DNA of 64,000 bases from an uncultured Bacteroidota bacterium (lineage in GTDB: Bacteria > Bacteroidota > Bacteroidia > Chitinophagales > LD1). Position numbers and translations under genes: made by a program. Location of the stretch: contig CALAYL010000095.1 of NCBI GenBank assembly GCA_937894725.1, forward strand, positions 1-64,000. Reading direction: 5' to 3'. Under the pieces are notes generated by a model, which ran no database searches, had not been told where the DNA came from, and saw only the letters and a list, made by a program, of their open reading frames with translations. Position 1 is the first letter of the stretch; each line of letters opens with the position of its first letter. This document shows, one piece after another, positions 1-10,204 of this stretch.

Positions 1-3000
1 ATCAGACCAGCTTACTTCTTTCTCTCCTACTTTTTGCCCTAGGGCATTGAGTACTTGTATGTTTACCTCCGTGCCTTCGGGTATGGTATGATAGATGGTT
101 ACCAGCTCCGTGGCAGGATTCGGAAACACAGAGAGTACGTCTATTTCTTTCAGCCCATCGGGGTCGGCTATTTGCTCTTCTTCTATCTCTTTTTTATAGA
201 ACCCGAGGGCGCAATTAGTTTGGTCATCATACACCAACTGGTCGCCACTCAGCCCTATCATCGTACGGGCTTTATACACTACATCGCCTCCGCTAAAAGG
301 GCACTGCTGGGCTACTCCATAGAGGGCTACTAACTGCGCCTCTGTGAAATTTTGGATGCCCTTAGCTTGGGTATTTACATAGATTTCGTTGACCGTTTTT
401 TCGTTTATCTCTATTTGGTTTTGGGGCGTGAGGCTATTAATATAAGCCATTTTAGCCTGTATCTCTGCGGCTATAGCCTGCTCTTTGAGCAGCTCATCGG
501 TACTATACTGCTCATCTAAGTCGGCTATCTTGGCTTGCAGTTCTTTTACCCTTTGCTCTAGCTCCGTAAACTTGCCTATATTATCATTTTCTTTAGCTAT
601 GAAATACTGTGCTAGGTCAGGGTCAGTGAGCAGTAGATCAGGATTTTCTGTGAGTTTCTCCATCAGTTCTCGCTGCAGTTGGTATTCGGAAGGTTGTTTA
701 AACTGTCCTTCTATGCCCTCTGCTATAGTCTGCATCAGCTGCTCTGTCTCTTCGGCTACCATTCTAAACCCGCTAAATGTCCAGTTGCATAAATTTGAAT
801 TAGAAGGTTTAACTACACCATTCACATTGAAAGGTTGAAAATTGGAGATTACCCCATTATTATCTTGTCTAAGTTTAGATAAAGAACTAGTATAAAATGG
901 TGCATTTTGATGAAAACCAAAAAACGGAATGCTAGAATTGACCACATTCATATCGAGGGTATTGCCTATAAAAAGATTGCTGGGGTGGTCGGCCATGGTT
1001 CCAAACTGCCAGCCTAATGTAGCGGAGTTTCGGAGTTCTATAGCGGTATTGAGACTTTGGAAGGCATTGAGGCGGATAGCATTGGTAGATACGCAGTTGC
1101 CATTAAACTGTACGCCTACTCGGGCTATATTTATTCTATTTGCTTCCAAAAGAAAGTTGGGGCTACCATTTATTTGAAATCCAAGTCTTCGGATAGTTCC
1201 TGTGCCTAATACCTCATTGCAAAACATCCCGATTCTATCACTATTGTCCAATACAAAGCCTACGCCCGAAGCAGAAGGTCCGCCTTGGTCAAAGTAATGG
1301 TCATTTTCTTGGATATTCAAGATTTGAGCAGCATTAGAAGAAGAAACATTGACGAATCGAGTTCCTACATAACCATTCTTAATATCATTATTTCCTACAA
1401 AGGTATTAGCACTCAATCCTGTAGCTATATGCTCTACCCGAATGCCTTCGGCAGGGGCATTACCACTGCACAGACTATAGTTAATAGGCGAGAACACCGG
1501 CAGTCGGATGATATTGCTACTTATACTCACTACTGAGCGAGGACATCCTTGGATAAGGATAGCATATTTAAAAAAACAGGTTTGCAAAGCTCCTATTTGA
1601 CCTGACGAAATTGGATTTTGGGGTGTATTTGTAGCTACGTTTGTATTGATAACACCATTAGACACATTGCTGGTGGTATTGAGATTTATTTCATTTCTAT
1701 CAATTACAAGCGTATTTTCAAAACCTGCACCTCCTATTAGTCCATTCATAGCTCGTACTCCCCGCATACCATTTACCATGTCATTCATAGTGTTGTCCGT
1801 AATCTCTACATTCATATCATCAAACAAGATACCTTGGTAGCTACTTCCAAAGGTAGAATTTCTGACTATAAGTCTTCGGATTGCATTACTACTATGCTGG
1901 TTGTCCTCTACATACATACCATTTCCCGAATAGGGATGGTTACTAAAATTTCGGCTTATATTAGTCATAGCAGCGTAGTTCACATTTAGTTGAGAGTTAG
2001 TAGCATGAATACCAAAATCTAATTTATCAAAAGTATTGATAGCATTTGGCAAATTTGCCACTCCAATATAAACAAAATTGTTAGGATTGGCCATTGAATT
2101 ACCTCCTGAATTGATGAGCTGAATACCCGCAAATCCTACTGTTCTAGTTTCATATGGCATTTTTAGTTGATTAGCGTTTACTCCTGACTTAAAAATATTT
2201 GCTCCTATTCCTCTGTTGTAGTTAGGAGCGGGAGGTGAGGTTGTAAGTCCTAAATTGTTCGAAATTTTCACTCCTATAAAGTTGTCATTGAACATACTAC
2301 CTCCAATAAGATAATCAGAATTAAATGCAATGTTTACGGCTATCTTTGCTTCCTCTATCCTAGAATTACCATTGGTAAATATTTGACTTGACGGAGAAGC
2401 AAGTTCTATACCTCGCCACATATAATTAGTACATGCTTTCAGAATACTATTATTGTTAATCTCTAATCTTCTTCCTGCATTAACTACTACTTTAGCATTA
2501 GGCCCAAATAGAATTGTTTTATTTATTACAGTCCAATCATTATCAACTATGAGCGTTCCCCAAACTTTTATAATGGGTCCTGCTAAAATATTAGCAGGTA
2601 CACTACTTAAGTTAGTTGATGCATTTACATTCATTACACCATTTATCTCACCTATTCGTTTTGCAGACTCTATGAAGCAACATAGATTACCGATACTAGT
2701 AGTTTGATTTAAGTTTCTTTTTGGAGGCATGATACTAACTGATGCTAAAGCTGTGCACCCAGTCAAAACATCAGTAACAGTAACGGAAAAGGTTTGTGGA
2801 GTGGATATATTGTACTGATATGGATCATAATGTCCCTGGAAAAATCCATAAGCAATATTTTGAGTAGGCGACTCGGATCCCCCATCGGTATTGCTAGACC
2901 AAGTATAAGAATAATTTGTGTTGTTTGGCGAAGCTGTAAGCTTCACTGCGCCATCTGCACATACTACCGTAGTAGGGTCGTAGGTTAGGGATACTGGAGG

Positions 3001-4041
3001 CAGGGTGCCAGAAATCACCGTAGCGCTAGCCGTAGCCGTACAGCCAGCATTAGTAGCAGATACCGTATAAGTACCTGCAGTACTTACTGACAATGTGCTA
3101 CCCGTAGCTCCTGCTATTATCACCCCATTTTTTCTCCACTGATAGCTGGAGTAGTTTTGAGGGGAAGCCGTGAGTGTGGTAGGGGTATTGCCGCATATAG
3201 TAGAGCTGCTTGGCGAAACTGTTAATGGTAAACCTGCCGGAACTACAATTTGAATATCTTTTGTAAAGCTACCGCAAGAGGTGTTTATATTAAGCGTAGC
3301 AGTGTATGTGCCGGGTTGGTTATACGTGAATGATCCTAAGTTTCCATTAAAAGGCAGATTTGCGGCTTCGCTATTATATATGGTTACTAATTGTCCTCCT
3401 TGCGTATATTGGATCTCGATTGTATTAGGATTAAAGTGCGAAGGGTTTGTAGGAATCATAGGATAATTTGTACTAAACGAAACAGCCGTAGGAGCACAAG
3501 AGGGTGTTGAAGCTGTGAAAGAAACATTTTGAGCTGTAGGTGGATTAATAATCGGTATGGTGCAACATTGAAAAGGGACGAAATCATTGAAAGATGTAAA
3601 TGGTGCGTTTGGCTGTGTGCCCTCTCTACAAAATATAATCTCGTTTACATTTGGAGGAATCACAATTGGCGTTTTTAGATAATGCATTCCAGAGCTTGCA
3701 GTTCCAAACAATGGATTTAAAACATTGTTTATATAAAGAGGCACATTAAGTCCACTAGCCAAATAGGTGTTACTCCCAGTAGCTTTTATGAAATAAGTAT
3801 AAAGGTGATAAATGTTCGAAGGATGGTTATCTACTGCAATGTAAAACTGCCTATCACAAGAATAGGAGGGACAATAACAATTATTGTGCTGAAAACTTGG
3901 TATGTTTTCAGGGTTTTGTATGGATATCAATTTAATACATGGGGCAACTGCTTCAACCCCATTTGGAATGCTATCAGCTACCGATATTTTGTATAAAAAA
4001 AGTAAAACGAAAAGTGAAAGGAGTTTAAAAATCTTTTTCAT
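1..4041 (-). CDS. Secreted right-handed beta-helix protein with T9SS sorting domain (C-terminus cut by window edge)
   Basis: The frame is open from an ATG at 4041 to base 1 without a stop (1347 codons), so the 3' end lies outside the window. I checked the frame at several points along its length. Residues 1-22 are a signal peptide (KKIFKLLSLFVLLF core). Two Ig-like domains follow at about 265-420 (pattern YQWRKNG, then GTYTVSATNAGC). A long Asn/Gly/Ile-rich stretch at about 450-1060 looks like a parallel beta-helix (repeated N-x-I/F-x-x-N-x rungs). A predicted coiled coil spans about 1085-1200 (ELEQRVKELQAKIADLDEQY). From about 1300 a type A T9SS sorting domain begins (LSVFPNPATE) and is truncated by the edge. 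Likely exported across the outer membrane and surface-attached or released; adhesin or polysaccharide-binding roles are possible but not shown. All forward-strand ORFs here are shadows. Confidence 0.9.
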   Translation of the reverse strand, partial: MKKIFKLLSLFVLLFLYKISVADSIPNGVEAVAPCIKLISIQNPENIPSFQHNNCYCPSYSCDRQFYIAVDNHPSNIYHLYTYFIKATGSNTYLASGLNVPLYINNVLNPLFGTASSGMHYLKTPIVIPPNVNEIIFCREGTQPNAPFTSFNDFVPFQCCTIPIINPPTAQNVSFTASTPSCAPTAVSFSTNYPMIPTNPSHFNPNTIEIQYTQGGQLVTIYNSEAANLPFNGNLGSFTYNQPGTYTATLNINTSCGSFTKDIQIVVPAGLPLTVSPSSSTICGNTPTTLTASPQNYSSYQWRKNGVIIAGATGSTLSVSTAGTYTVSATNAGCTATASATVISGTLPPVSLTYDPTTVVCADGAVKLTASPNNTNYSYTWSSNTDGGSESPTQNIAYGFFQGHYDPYQYNISTPQTFSVTVTDVLTGCTALASVSIMPPKRNLNQTTSIGNLCCFIESAKRIGEINGVMNVNASTNLSSVPANILAGPIIKVWGTLIVDNDWTVINKTILFGPNAKVVVNAGRRLEINNNSILKACTNYMWRGIELASPSSQIFTNGNSRIEEAKIAVNIAFNSDYLIGGSMFNDNFIGVKISNNLGLTTSPPAPNYNRGIGANIFKSGVNANQLKMPYETRTVGFAGIQLINSGGNSMANPNNFVYIGVANLPNAINTFDKLDFGIHATNSQLNVNYAAMTNISRNFSNHPYSGNGMYVEDNQHSSNAIRRLIVRNSTFGSSYQGILFDDMNVEITDNTMNDMVNGMRGVRAMNGLIGGAGFENTLVIDRNEINLNTTSNVSNGVINTNVATNTPQNPISSGQIGALQTCFFKYAILIQGCPRSVVSISSNIIRLPVFSPINYSLCSGNAPAEGIRVEHIATGLSANTFVGNNDIKNGYVGTRFVNVSSSNAAQILNIQENDHYFDQGGPSASGVGFVLDNSDRIGMFCNEVLGTGTIRRLGFQINGSPNFLLEANRINIARVGVQFNGNCVSTNAIRLNAFQSLNTAIELRNSATLGWQFGTMADHPSNLFIGNTLDMNVVNSSIPFFGFHQNAPFYTSSLSKLRQDNNGVISNFQPFNVNGVVKPSNSNLCNWTFSGFRMVAEETEQLMQTIAEGIEGQFKQPSEYQLQRELMEKLTENPDLLLTDPDLAQYFIAKENDNIGKFTELEQRVKELQAKIADLDEQYSTDELLKEQAIAAEIQAKMAYINSLTPQNQIEINEKTVNEIYVNTQAKGIQNFTEAQLVALYGVAQQCPFSGGDVVYKARTMIGLSGDQLVYDDQTNCALGFYKKEIEEEQIADPDGLKEIDVLSVFPNPATELVTIYHTIPEGTEVNIQVLNALGQKVGEKEVSWSD

Positions 4042-4145
4042 GGTGATTTGATTTTGGTAATGAGAAAATTTTAATTTTTCATGTCACTGGAGGTGAGCAG
4101 CCTCCCTATTCGCACATATTATACAAAGTAGTTTTTGGGAGGTAA

Positions 4146-4176
4146 ATAAAAAAGCCCACACTCTATGAGTGCAGGC
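4146..4176 (-). terminator. Rho-independent terminator downstream of dut
   Basis: On the minus strand, arms at 4176-4167 and 4163-4154 form a 10-bp stem (two G-U pairs) with an ATA loop, followed by six T (4153-4148). It lies about 180 nt after the dut stop and upstream of the next minus-strand gene, so it separates the two transcripts. Confidence 0.7.
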
Positions 4177-4215
4177 ATGTATGTAAATAATGTATTTTTG
4201 TTAGTTCTACATGAA

Positions 4216-4257
4216 TAGCTTGTAGCTTGTAGCTTGTAGCTTGTAGCTTGTAGCTTG
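4216..4257. repeat. Perfect heptamer tandem repeat, six copies of TAGCTTG
   Basis: Six identical head-to-tail 7-bp units occupy 4216-4257 in the 317-bp spacer between dut and the beta-helix gene. Apart from this tract and the terminator at 4146-4176, that spacer holds no gene I can support. A degenerate tract with the same 7-bp period lies at 53488-53536. As the tract is non-coding, copy-number change would not alter a reading frame. Confidence 0.95.
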
Positions 4258-4358
4258 TTTTCAATAAATCAGTAATAAATGACATAATCAAACTTAATTT
4301 AAATTATATAAAAAAACGAAAATTGTTTTGTTAATTTTTTTTGAACTATTAAGACCTT

Positions 4359-4799
4359 TCAAACTCCCGTATGTCCGAAGCCGCCTTCACCACGCACAGT
4401 TTCGTCAAGCATATCGACCTCACTCCAACTTATCTGCTCATATTTTGCGATGACCATTTGGGCTACTCTATCGCCATTTTTGATTTCAAATGGCGTATCG
4501 CTAAGGTTCATCAATATAATTTTCAACTCACCTCTATAGTCGCTATCAATCGTAGCAGGACTATTGGGGAGCGTAATGCCATGTTTCAATGCCAGTCCAC
4601 TACGAGGTCTTAGCTGTGCTTCATATCCTAGTGGCAGTGCGATATACAAACCAGTGGGGATTAAAACAGTAGCTCTTGCTTGAACGACCACATTCTCTTC
4701 CAAAGAAGCACAAATATCCATACCCGCAGAGCCTGCTGTCTGATAATTTGGCAATGGATTGGTTGATTTATTAATGATACTCACTTTCATATTTTTCAA
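4359..4799 (-). CDS. dut: dUTP diphosphatase (dUTPase)
   Basis: Hydrolyses dUTP to dUMP and pyrophosphate, keeping uracil out of DNA and supplying dUMP to thymidylate synthase (thyA is at 60350 in this window). All five trimeric dUTPase motifs are visible in 146 residues: AGSAGMDI (22-29), PRSGLA (65-70), TIDSDYRGE (83-91), RVAQM (111-115) and RGEGGFGHTG (136-145). Length and motif spacing are normal for the family. A second ATG three codons later (MKVSIIN) is an equally good start. The gene is transcribed away from the M4 peptidase gene, and a terminator lies at 4146-4176. Confidence 0.97.
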   Translation of the reverse strand: MKNMKVSIINKSTNPLPNYQTAGSAGMDICASLEENVVVQARATVLIPTGLYIALPLGYEAQLRPRSGLALKHGITLPNSPATIDSDYRGELKIILMNLSDTPFEIKNGDRVAQMVIAKYEQISWSEVDMLDETVRGEGGFGHTGV

Positions 4800-4889
4800 A
4801 CCTACGTAAATTGTTTATAAACCAAAATCACCTTAACGAAACATCTTTTCCTGAAAAACGTTACATTAGCTACAAACAAGACCCGCTTT

Positions 4890-7800
4890 ATGAGATTAAA
4901 ATCTATTTACCTATCCGTTTTTGCTCTTCTTACACTCACCTCACAAGCATTTCCTGAATCAAATTATTATGGCACTGAGCTATGGGGAGCGCAAGCGAAT
5001 GCAAGAATAGCTGGCGCAGAGCATATTTGGCTGAAAGAAGACAATATAGCACCTGCCTTTATTAAGTTTCAAGAGGGAAAAGAACCTGCGCTGGAGGACT
5101 TTTTTCTATGGGCAAAAAAAGGATTGAATCTAGCTGACGGCAGTGGGTTCAAAATCATTTCAGAAGAAAAGGATGAAATAGGCTATACCCACATTAGGTG
5201 CCAAATGACACTGGGCAATTTGCCGATACGTAATGCTGATTTTGTATTACATATAAAAGCAGGTAAGGTGATAAAATTGAATGGTGTTATTTTTAAAAAA
5301 CCAATTCCGACAAATGATTTTTCGCTCACAGAAAGTGCTGCACTACAAGCTGCATTGCAAAGTGTGGGAGCTACAGTATATAAGTGGGATTTGACTATAG
5401 AAGAGGATTTTATAAAGCAAGAGCAAAATGACCATACAGCTACTTTTCGCCCAAAAGGAGAAAAAATAATTGTACAAGCAGAGAAAAATGTAAACAACAA
5501 TGACTTTAGAAATGCCTGGAGATTTGACATCTATGCACATGAACCCATGGGTAGATATGAAGTATATGTAGATGCCACTACAGGTGCTATTTTGAGAAAA
5601 GATGACAAAATTTGTCACGCTGATGCTCCCTCCACCGCAGCTACAGGCTACAGGGGCACTCAAAGTATCGTTTCAGACAGCTATAATGGTAGCTATAGAC
5701 TTAGAGAAACAGGTAGAGGAAGCGGCATACAAACTTTTAATCTTAACAAAGGAACCAACTATGGCGCAGCAGTGGATTTTACAAGTGCTAGTACCACCTG
5801 GAATCTAACCAATACCAACAAAGATCAATATGCGCTCGATGCTCATTTTGGGATAGAAAAAACATATGACTTTTATAAAAATACGTTTAATCGAAATAGC
5901 CTTAATAACGCAGGCTTGTTACTCAAAGCCTATGTGCATTACAGCACTAGTTATGTAAATGCCTTTTGGGATGGCACTCGTATGACCTTTGGTGATGGAA
6001 ATACTTCGTATAGTCCGCTCACTTCATTGGACATTACTGGTCATGAGGTTACGCATGGTTTGACACAGTACACCGCTGATTTAGATTATAGTTACGAATC
6101 AGGCGCATTGAATGAGTCCTTTAGCGATATTTTTGGGGTGGCTATTGAATACTTTGCTACCCCTACTCAATCAAACTGGACAGTAGGCGAAGATATTGGC
6201 TCTGCTTTTCGATCGATGTCTAATCCAAACGCCAAGCAGCAACCCGATACCTACACAGGTACTTATTGGTACACGGGTACGGGTGACAATGGTGGAGTAC
6301 ATACAAACAGTGGAGTACAAAACTACTGGTATTATTTAATGTGTCAAGGAGGTAGTGGGACTAATGATAAAGGGAATGCCTTCAATGTAACAGCCGTTGG
6401 ACGTACAAAAGCAAATGCCATTTCGTATAGAAACTTGACCAACTATTTGGTGAGTACATCAAACTACGCAGATGCCCGGTTTTACGCTTTGCAATCAGCT
6501 ACTGATCTCTATGGTGGATGTTCGCCAGAGGTGATTTCTACTGGCAAAGCATGGTATGCAGTAGGGGTAGGTACGCCTTACTCTGCCACAGTTACAGCTA
6601 GCTTTACCAATTCTGTATCTGTAGGATGCGCAGCACCGTTTACTGTTTATTTCAACAACACTTCTACTAATGGAGTTTCGTATCTTTGGTACTTTGGCGA
6701 TGGCACTACTTCTACCCAAACCAACCCAGCCAAAACCTACAACTCGCCAGGTGTTTATACCGTAAAATTAGTCACTTATGGTGGCGCATGTGGCAATGAT
6801 AGTGTTACTAAAGTAAATCTTGTCAATATCAATATAGCAAACCCTTGTGTGGCCAATATGCCTACTTCTGGAAATGGGCAGACCCAAACTTCGTGCACCG
6901 GAACTATATATGATGATGGAGGGCAGTATGGCGCATATGGCGACAATATAAATAGCACATTGACTATAGCGCCTACTGGTGCTTCTAAAGTGCAACTTAC
7001 TTTTACTCGCTTTAGAATGGAGACAAATTATGACTACATATACATATATGACGGCCCTAATATTACTAGTCCTTTGCTAGGCTCTTATACTGGCAATACC
7101 CTCCCTGCTAGCATCACCTCTACTGCGCCATCAGTTACAATTAAACAATTGACTGACCCATCTGTAACTGATACTGGATTTGCTATAAATTGGTCGTGTA
7201 TTTTGCCCAATTCTCCTCCTACAGCCAATTTTAAAAGTAACCTAACAAATACGTGTGCTGGCACGATTCAATTTTCAGACCTTTCGACTGGTGGAGCTAC
7301 TTCATGGCTTTGGAACTTTGGCGATGGCAATACTTCGACCCAAAGAAATCCTACTCACGTTTACCAAACCAATGGCACTTTTACCGTAAGCCTTACTGCT
7401 ACCAATAGTTTTGGTGCAAATACAAAAACAATCACCAGCATGATAGTGGTCAATAAACCCGCTGCACCAAATGCAGCAGACCAATCGTTTTGTGGCACCA
7501 GCAACAGTTTTTCAATCCCTGTATCTACAACCAATGCCTTAAACTGGTATGATAGTATCAATGGTACAAATCCAATAAGCTCAAACAATCCATTTGTAAC
7601 TCCTGCCCTATCTAACAATACTACGTATTATGTAGAAGAACTTACCGAACAACCTTCCTATAATGCAGGCCCTGCCACCAATAGTATTGGGGCAGGCAGT
7701 ATTTTTAATGGGAATAGTATTCGTGCACTTCGTTTTCGAGTTTTTAAACCTTCAAAACTAGTATCCGTCTATGTTTATGCGCAAGGCGATGGATTTAGAA

Positions 7801-10190
7801 CTGTACAATATCGAGATACTTTTGGTGTAGTAATCGCACAAAAAAATGTGTTTGTACCAGATGGAGGAAGCCGCATTACGCTCAATATCGATTTGATCGC
7901 AAGCACCTCAGTAGTCTATGAGCTCGGAGTACAAGATTCCATGAATATGTATCGAAATAGTAGTGGGGCGAATTTCCCTTACAATGACCCCAACGGCATT
8001 GTTTCGATCATTGGCAACAATATACCTCCTAGCACCTCTGGTGCATCAGGCTACTATTATTATTTTTATGATTGGGAAGTGCAAGAACCTGGCTGCGTAA
8101 GTTTAAGAAAAGCGGTAAACGTGAGTTTATCTCCTCTACCTACAGCTTCAAATACGAGCACAAATGTAAATTGCTTTGGCCAAAACACTGGTACAGCCTC
8201 CATCACAGTATCTGGGGGTACACCTAGCTATCAATACGCATGGAGCAATGGTGGAAACACAGCCTCTAAATCGGGTCTAGCTGCTGGGACATACACCGTG
8301 ACTGCTACCGATGCAAAGTCGTGTTCTGTGGTACGTACTTTCATCATCACCCAACCCAATGCTGCTCTTTCGGGCAGCATAGCCAAAACAAATATCAATT
8401 GTTTTGGACAAAGTACTGGTTCTGTGACTATCACTGCTCAAGGAGGCACTGCCAATTATCAATACGCTTGGTCTGGAGGAGGCTCATCAGCTACTAAATC
8501 TAACCTACCTGCTGGCACATACACTGTGACGATAACAGATGCAAAAAACTGTACTACTACTAGCAGTGCTTCATTAACTCAGCCATCTGCTGCGCTATCG
8601 GTAAGTCTATCAAAAGCAGATCTAAGCTGCAATGGCAATCAAACGGGTGCTGTCAATACAACAGTTAGCGGGGGAACTAGCCCTTATAGCTACCTTTGGT
8701 CAGTAGGTGCTACGGCAAGTGGTATTTCAAATTTACCTACAGGCACATATGCTGTAACCACAACAGACAGTAAAGGCTGTACAGCCCAAAACAATGTAAC
8801 GATCAATGAACCTACCGCCCTATCGGCTACATTAAATCCGACAAACCCTAGTTGCGGGCAATCAAACGGTAGTGTCTCAGTCAATGCAAGTGGTGGTACA
8901 GGAACAATCACGTATTTATGGAGCAACGGGCAAACTACCAGCACTATCAGCGGTCTTACAGGAGGCAATTATCAGCTCACTGTCAAAGACGCAAACAACT
9001 GTGTGCTGTTTAAGACCGCCAATATTTCAAATGCAACTAGTCTTTCGCTTACTAAAAACATAACACAACCAACTTGTTTCGGTACAAATAACGGTTCAGT
9101 AAGTACGATAGTAAATGGAGGAAACCCTGGATATACCTACAGTTGGTCAAATGGAGACACCACGGCCACGCTTCAAAATCTAGGTCAAGGCATTTATTAC
9201 CTCACGGTGAAAGATGCGTCACAATGCCAACGAGTGGATTCTGCTGAAATTATACAACCCAATCAAATTCAAATTTTAGCCTCTAACCAATCACCAACGT
9301 GCTTAGGCAACAACAATGGGGCTTTATCGCTTACCGTAAATGGAGGCACACCAAACTATGGTTACATGTGGTCTAATGCCGCTCAATCGCCTACCATTTC
9401 AGGATTATCGGCAGGTAGCTATACCGTGACTGTATTTGATAGCAAAAACTGCTCTACCACACAATCCTATACAGTTACTTCACCTACTGTTATTGAAGTA
9501 AGCATTCAAAAAAATGACGTAACATGCTTTGGGGAACAAAATGGAAATGCGGCAATAAGTGTGTCAGGGGGCACCCCAACATATACATACAATTGGTCAA
9601 ATGGCGCAACTACATCCTCCATTTCAACCCTCTCAGCAGGTAGCTATCAAACTACCGTTACCGATGCTAATGGTTGCCAAAAAACGGCTACAGTAGCAGT
9701 GATGACCCCAAGCTTACTTACACTGACTGCAAATACAACCCCAAGCTCAGGCAATAATGGCACTGCTACTGCTATACCGCAGGGTGGCACTCCACCATAC
9801 AACTATGTGTGGAGCGATGGAAAAATGGGGGTAAATATCACCGGTCTAGCGGTAGGCAATTATTCCGCAACAGTAACCGATGCCAATGGATGCACGGCTA
9901 CTACGTCCCTTACTATTGCTACATCAATTGGAATAAATACGATAACCACACATCTTGGATTGGACATCTATCCAAATCCAACCAACCAAATATTGACTGT
10001 GAAAGGGATAAGCTTGATTAATTATGAAATTTCGGTAGTAGATGCGATAGGCAAAAACATAGCGATAATAGTCAATAAAGCACCCCATCTTGCAGAGTTA
10101 AATGTGGGTACTTTGGCAGATGGTATTTACACGCTTTTGATTGAAATAAACGGCAAAAAAATAGCCCGTAAGTTTGTAGTAGCGAAATAA
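4890..10190 (+). CDS. Thermolysin-like M4 metallopeptidase with PKD, CUB, eight SprB repeats and T9SS sorting domain
   Basis: A secreted zinc protease of 1766 residues. Order: signal peptide (1-20), FTP/PepSY-type propeptide (about 50-245), M4 catalytic domain with HEVTH at 385-389, the third zinc ligand E409 (GALNESFSD) and the transition-state His 471 (GGVHTNSG). Next come a PKD domain (about 570-650, YFGDGTTS), a CUB-like domain (about 655-775, DYIYIYDGP), a second PKD (about 776-855, NFGDGNTS), an Ig-like segment and an unassigned beta-rich segment (about 930-1085). Eight SprB-type repeats of about 74 residues follow (about 1089-1685; pattern NGxxxxxVxGGTPxYxYxWSNG). A type A T9SS domain closes the protein (LDIYPNPTNQ to KFVVAK). 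The catalytic residues are intact, so it is probably active at or beyond the cell surface. The substrate is unknown. A hairpin follows the stop. Confidence 0.95.
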   Translation: MRLKSIYLSVFALLTLTSQAFPESNYYGTELWGAQANARIAGAEHIWLKEDNIAPAFIKFQEGKEPALEDFFLWAKKGLNLADGSGFKIISEEKDEIGYTHIRCQMTLGNLPIRNADFVLHIKAGKVIKLNGVIFKKPIPTNDFSLTESAALQAALQSVGATVYKWDLTIEEDFIKQEQNDHTATFRPKGEKIIVQAEKNVNNNDFRNAWRFDIYAHEPMGRYEVYVDATTGAILRKDDKICHADAPSTAATGYRGTQSIVSDSYNGSYRLRETGRGSGIQTFNLNKGTNYGAAVDFTSASTTWNLTNTNKDQYALDAHFGIEKTYDFYKNTFNRNSLNNAGLLLKAYVHYSTSYVNAFWDGTRMTFGDGNTSYSPLTSLDITGHEVTHGLTQYTADLDYSYESGALNESFSDIFGVAIEYFATPTQSNWTVGEDIGSAFRSMSNPNAKQQPDTYTGTYWYTGTGDNGGVHTNSGVQNYWYYLMCQGGSGTNDKGNAFNVTAVGRTKANAISYRNLTNYLVSTSNYADARFYALQSATDLYGGCSPEVISTGKAWYAVGVGTPYSATVTASFTNSVSVGCAAPFTVYFNNTSTNGVSYLWYFGDGTTSTQTNPAKTYNSPGVYTVKLVTYGGACGNDSVTKVNLVNINIANPCVANMPTSGNGQTQTSCTGTIYDDGGQYGAYGDNINSTLTIAPTGASKVQLTFTRFRMETNYDYIYIYDGPNITSPLLGSYTGNTLPASITSTAPSVTIKQLTDPSVTDTGFAINWSCILPNSPPTANFKSNLTNTCAGTIQFSDLSTGGATSWLWNFGDGNTSTQRNPTHVYQTNGTFTVSLTATNSFGANTKTITSMIVVNKPAAPNAADQSFCGTSNSFSIPVSTTNALNWYDSINGTNPISSNNPFVTPALSNNTTYYVEELTEQPSYNAGPATNSIGAGSIFNGNSIRALRFRVFKPSKLVSVYVYAQGDGFRTVQYRDTFGVVIAQKNVFVPDGGSRITLNIDLIASTSVVYELGVQDSMNMYRNSSGANFPYNDPNGIVSIIGNNIPPSTSGASGYYYYFYDWEVQEPGCVSLRKAVNVSLSPLPTASNTSTNVNCFGQNTGTASITVSGGTPSYQYAWSNGGNTASKSGLAAGTYTVTATDAKSCSVVRTFIITQPNAALSGSIAKTNINCFGQSTGSVTITAQGGTANYQYAWSGGGSSATKSNLPAGTYTVTITDAKNCTTTSSASLTQPSAALSVSLSKADLSCNGNQTGAVNTTVSGGTSPYSYLWSVGATASGISNLPTGTYAVTTTDSKGCTAQNNVTINEPTALSATLNPTNPSCGQSNGSVSVNASGGTGTITYLWSNGQTTSTISGLTGGNYQLTVKDANNCVLFKTANISNATSLSLTKNITQPTCFGTNNGSVSTIVNGGNPGYTYSWSNGDTTATLQNLGQGIYYLTVKDASQCQRVDSAEIIQPNQIQILASNQSPTCLGNNNGALSLTVNGGTPNYGYMWSNAAQSPTISGLSAGSYTVTVFDSKNCSTTQSYTVTSPTVIEVSIQKNDVTCFGEQNGNAAISVSGGTPTYTYNWSNGATTSSISTLSAGSYQTTVTDANGCQKTATVAVMTPSLLTLTANTTPSSGNNGTATAIPQGGTPPYNYVWSDGKMGVNITGLAVGNYSATVTDANGCTATTSLTIATSIGINTITTHLGLDIYPNPTNQILTVKGISLINYEISVVDAIGKNIAIIVNKAPHLAELNVGTLADGIYTLLIEINGKKIARKFVVAK

Positions 10191-10204
10191 ACAGCACATT
10201 TTAA

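Noticed and set aside
55..3996. Nine plus-strand ORFs of 61-117 codons
   Set aside because: All lie opposite one continuous minus-strand frame (4041 to 1) with signal peptide and T9SS motifs; they are shadows of it.
4216..4257. CRISPR array
   Set aside because: Units are 7 bp without spacers; it is a simple tandem repeat.
8155..9940. DNA tandem repeat
   Set aside because: The repeats are protein-level SprB domains with diverged DNA, not recent DNA tandem copies.
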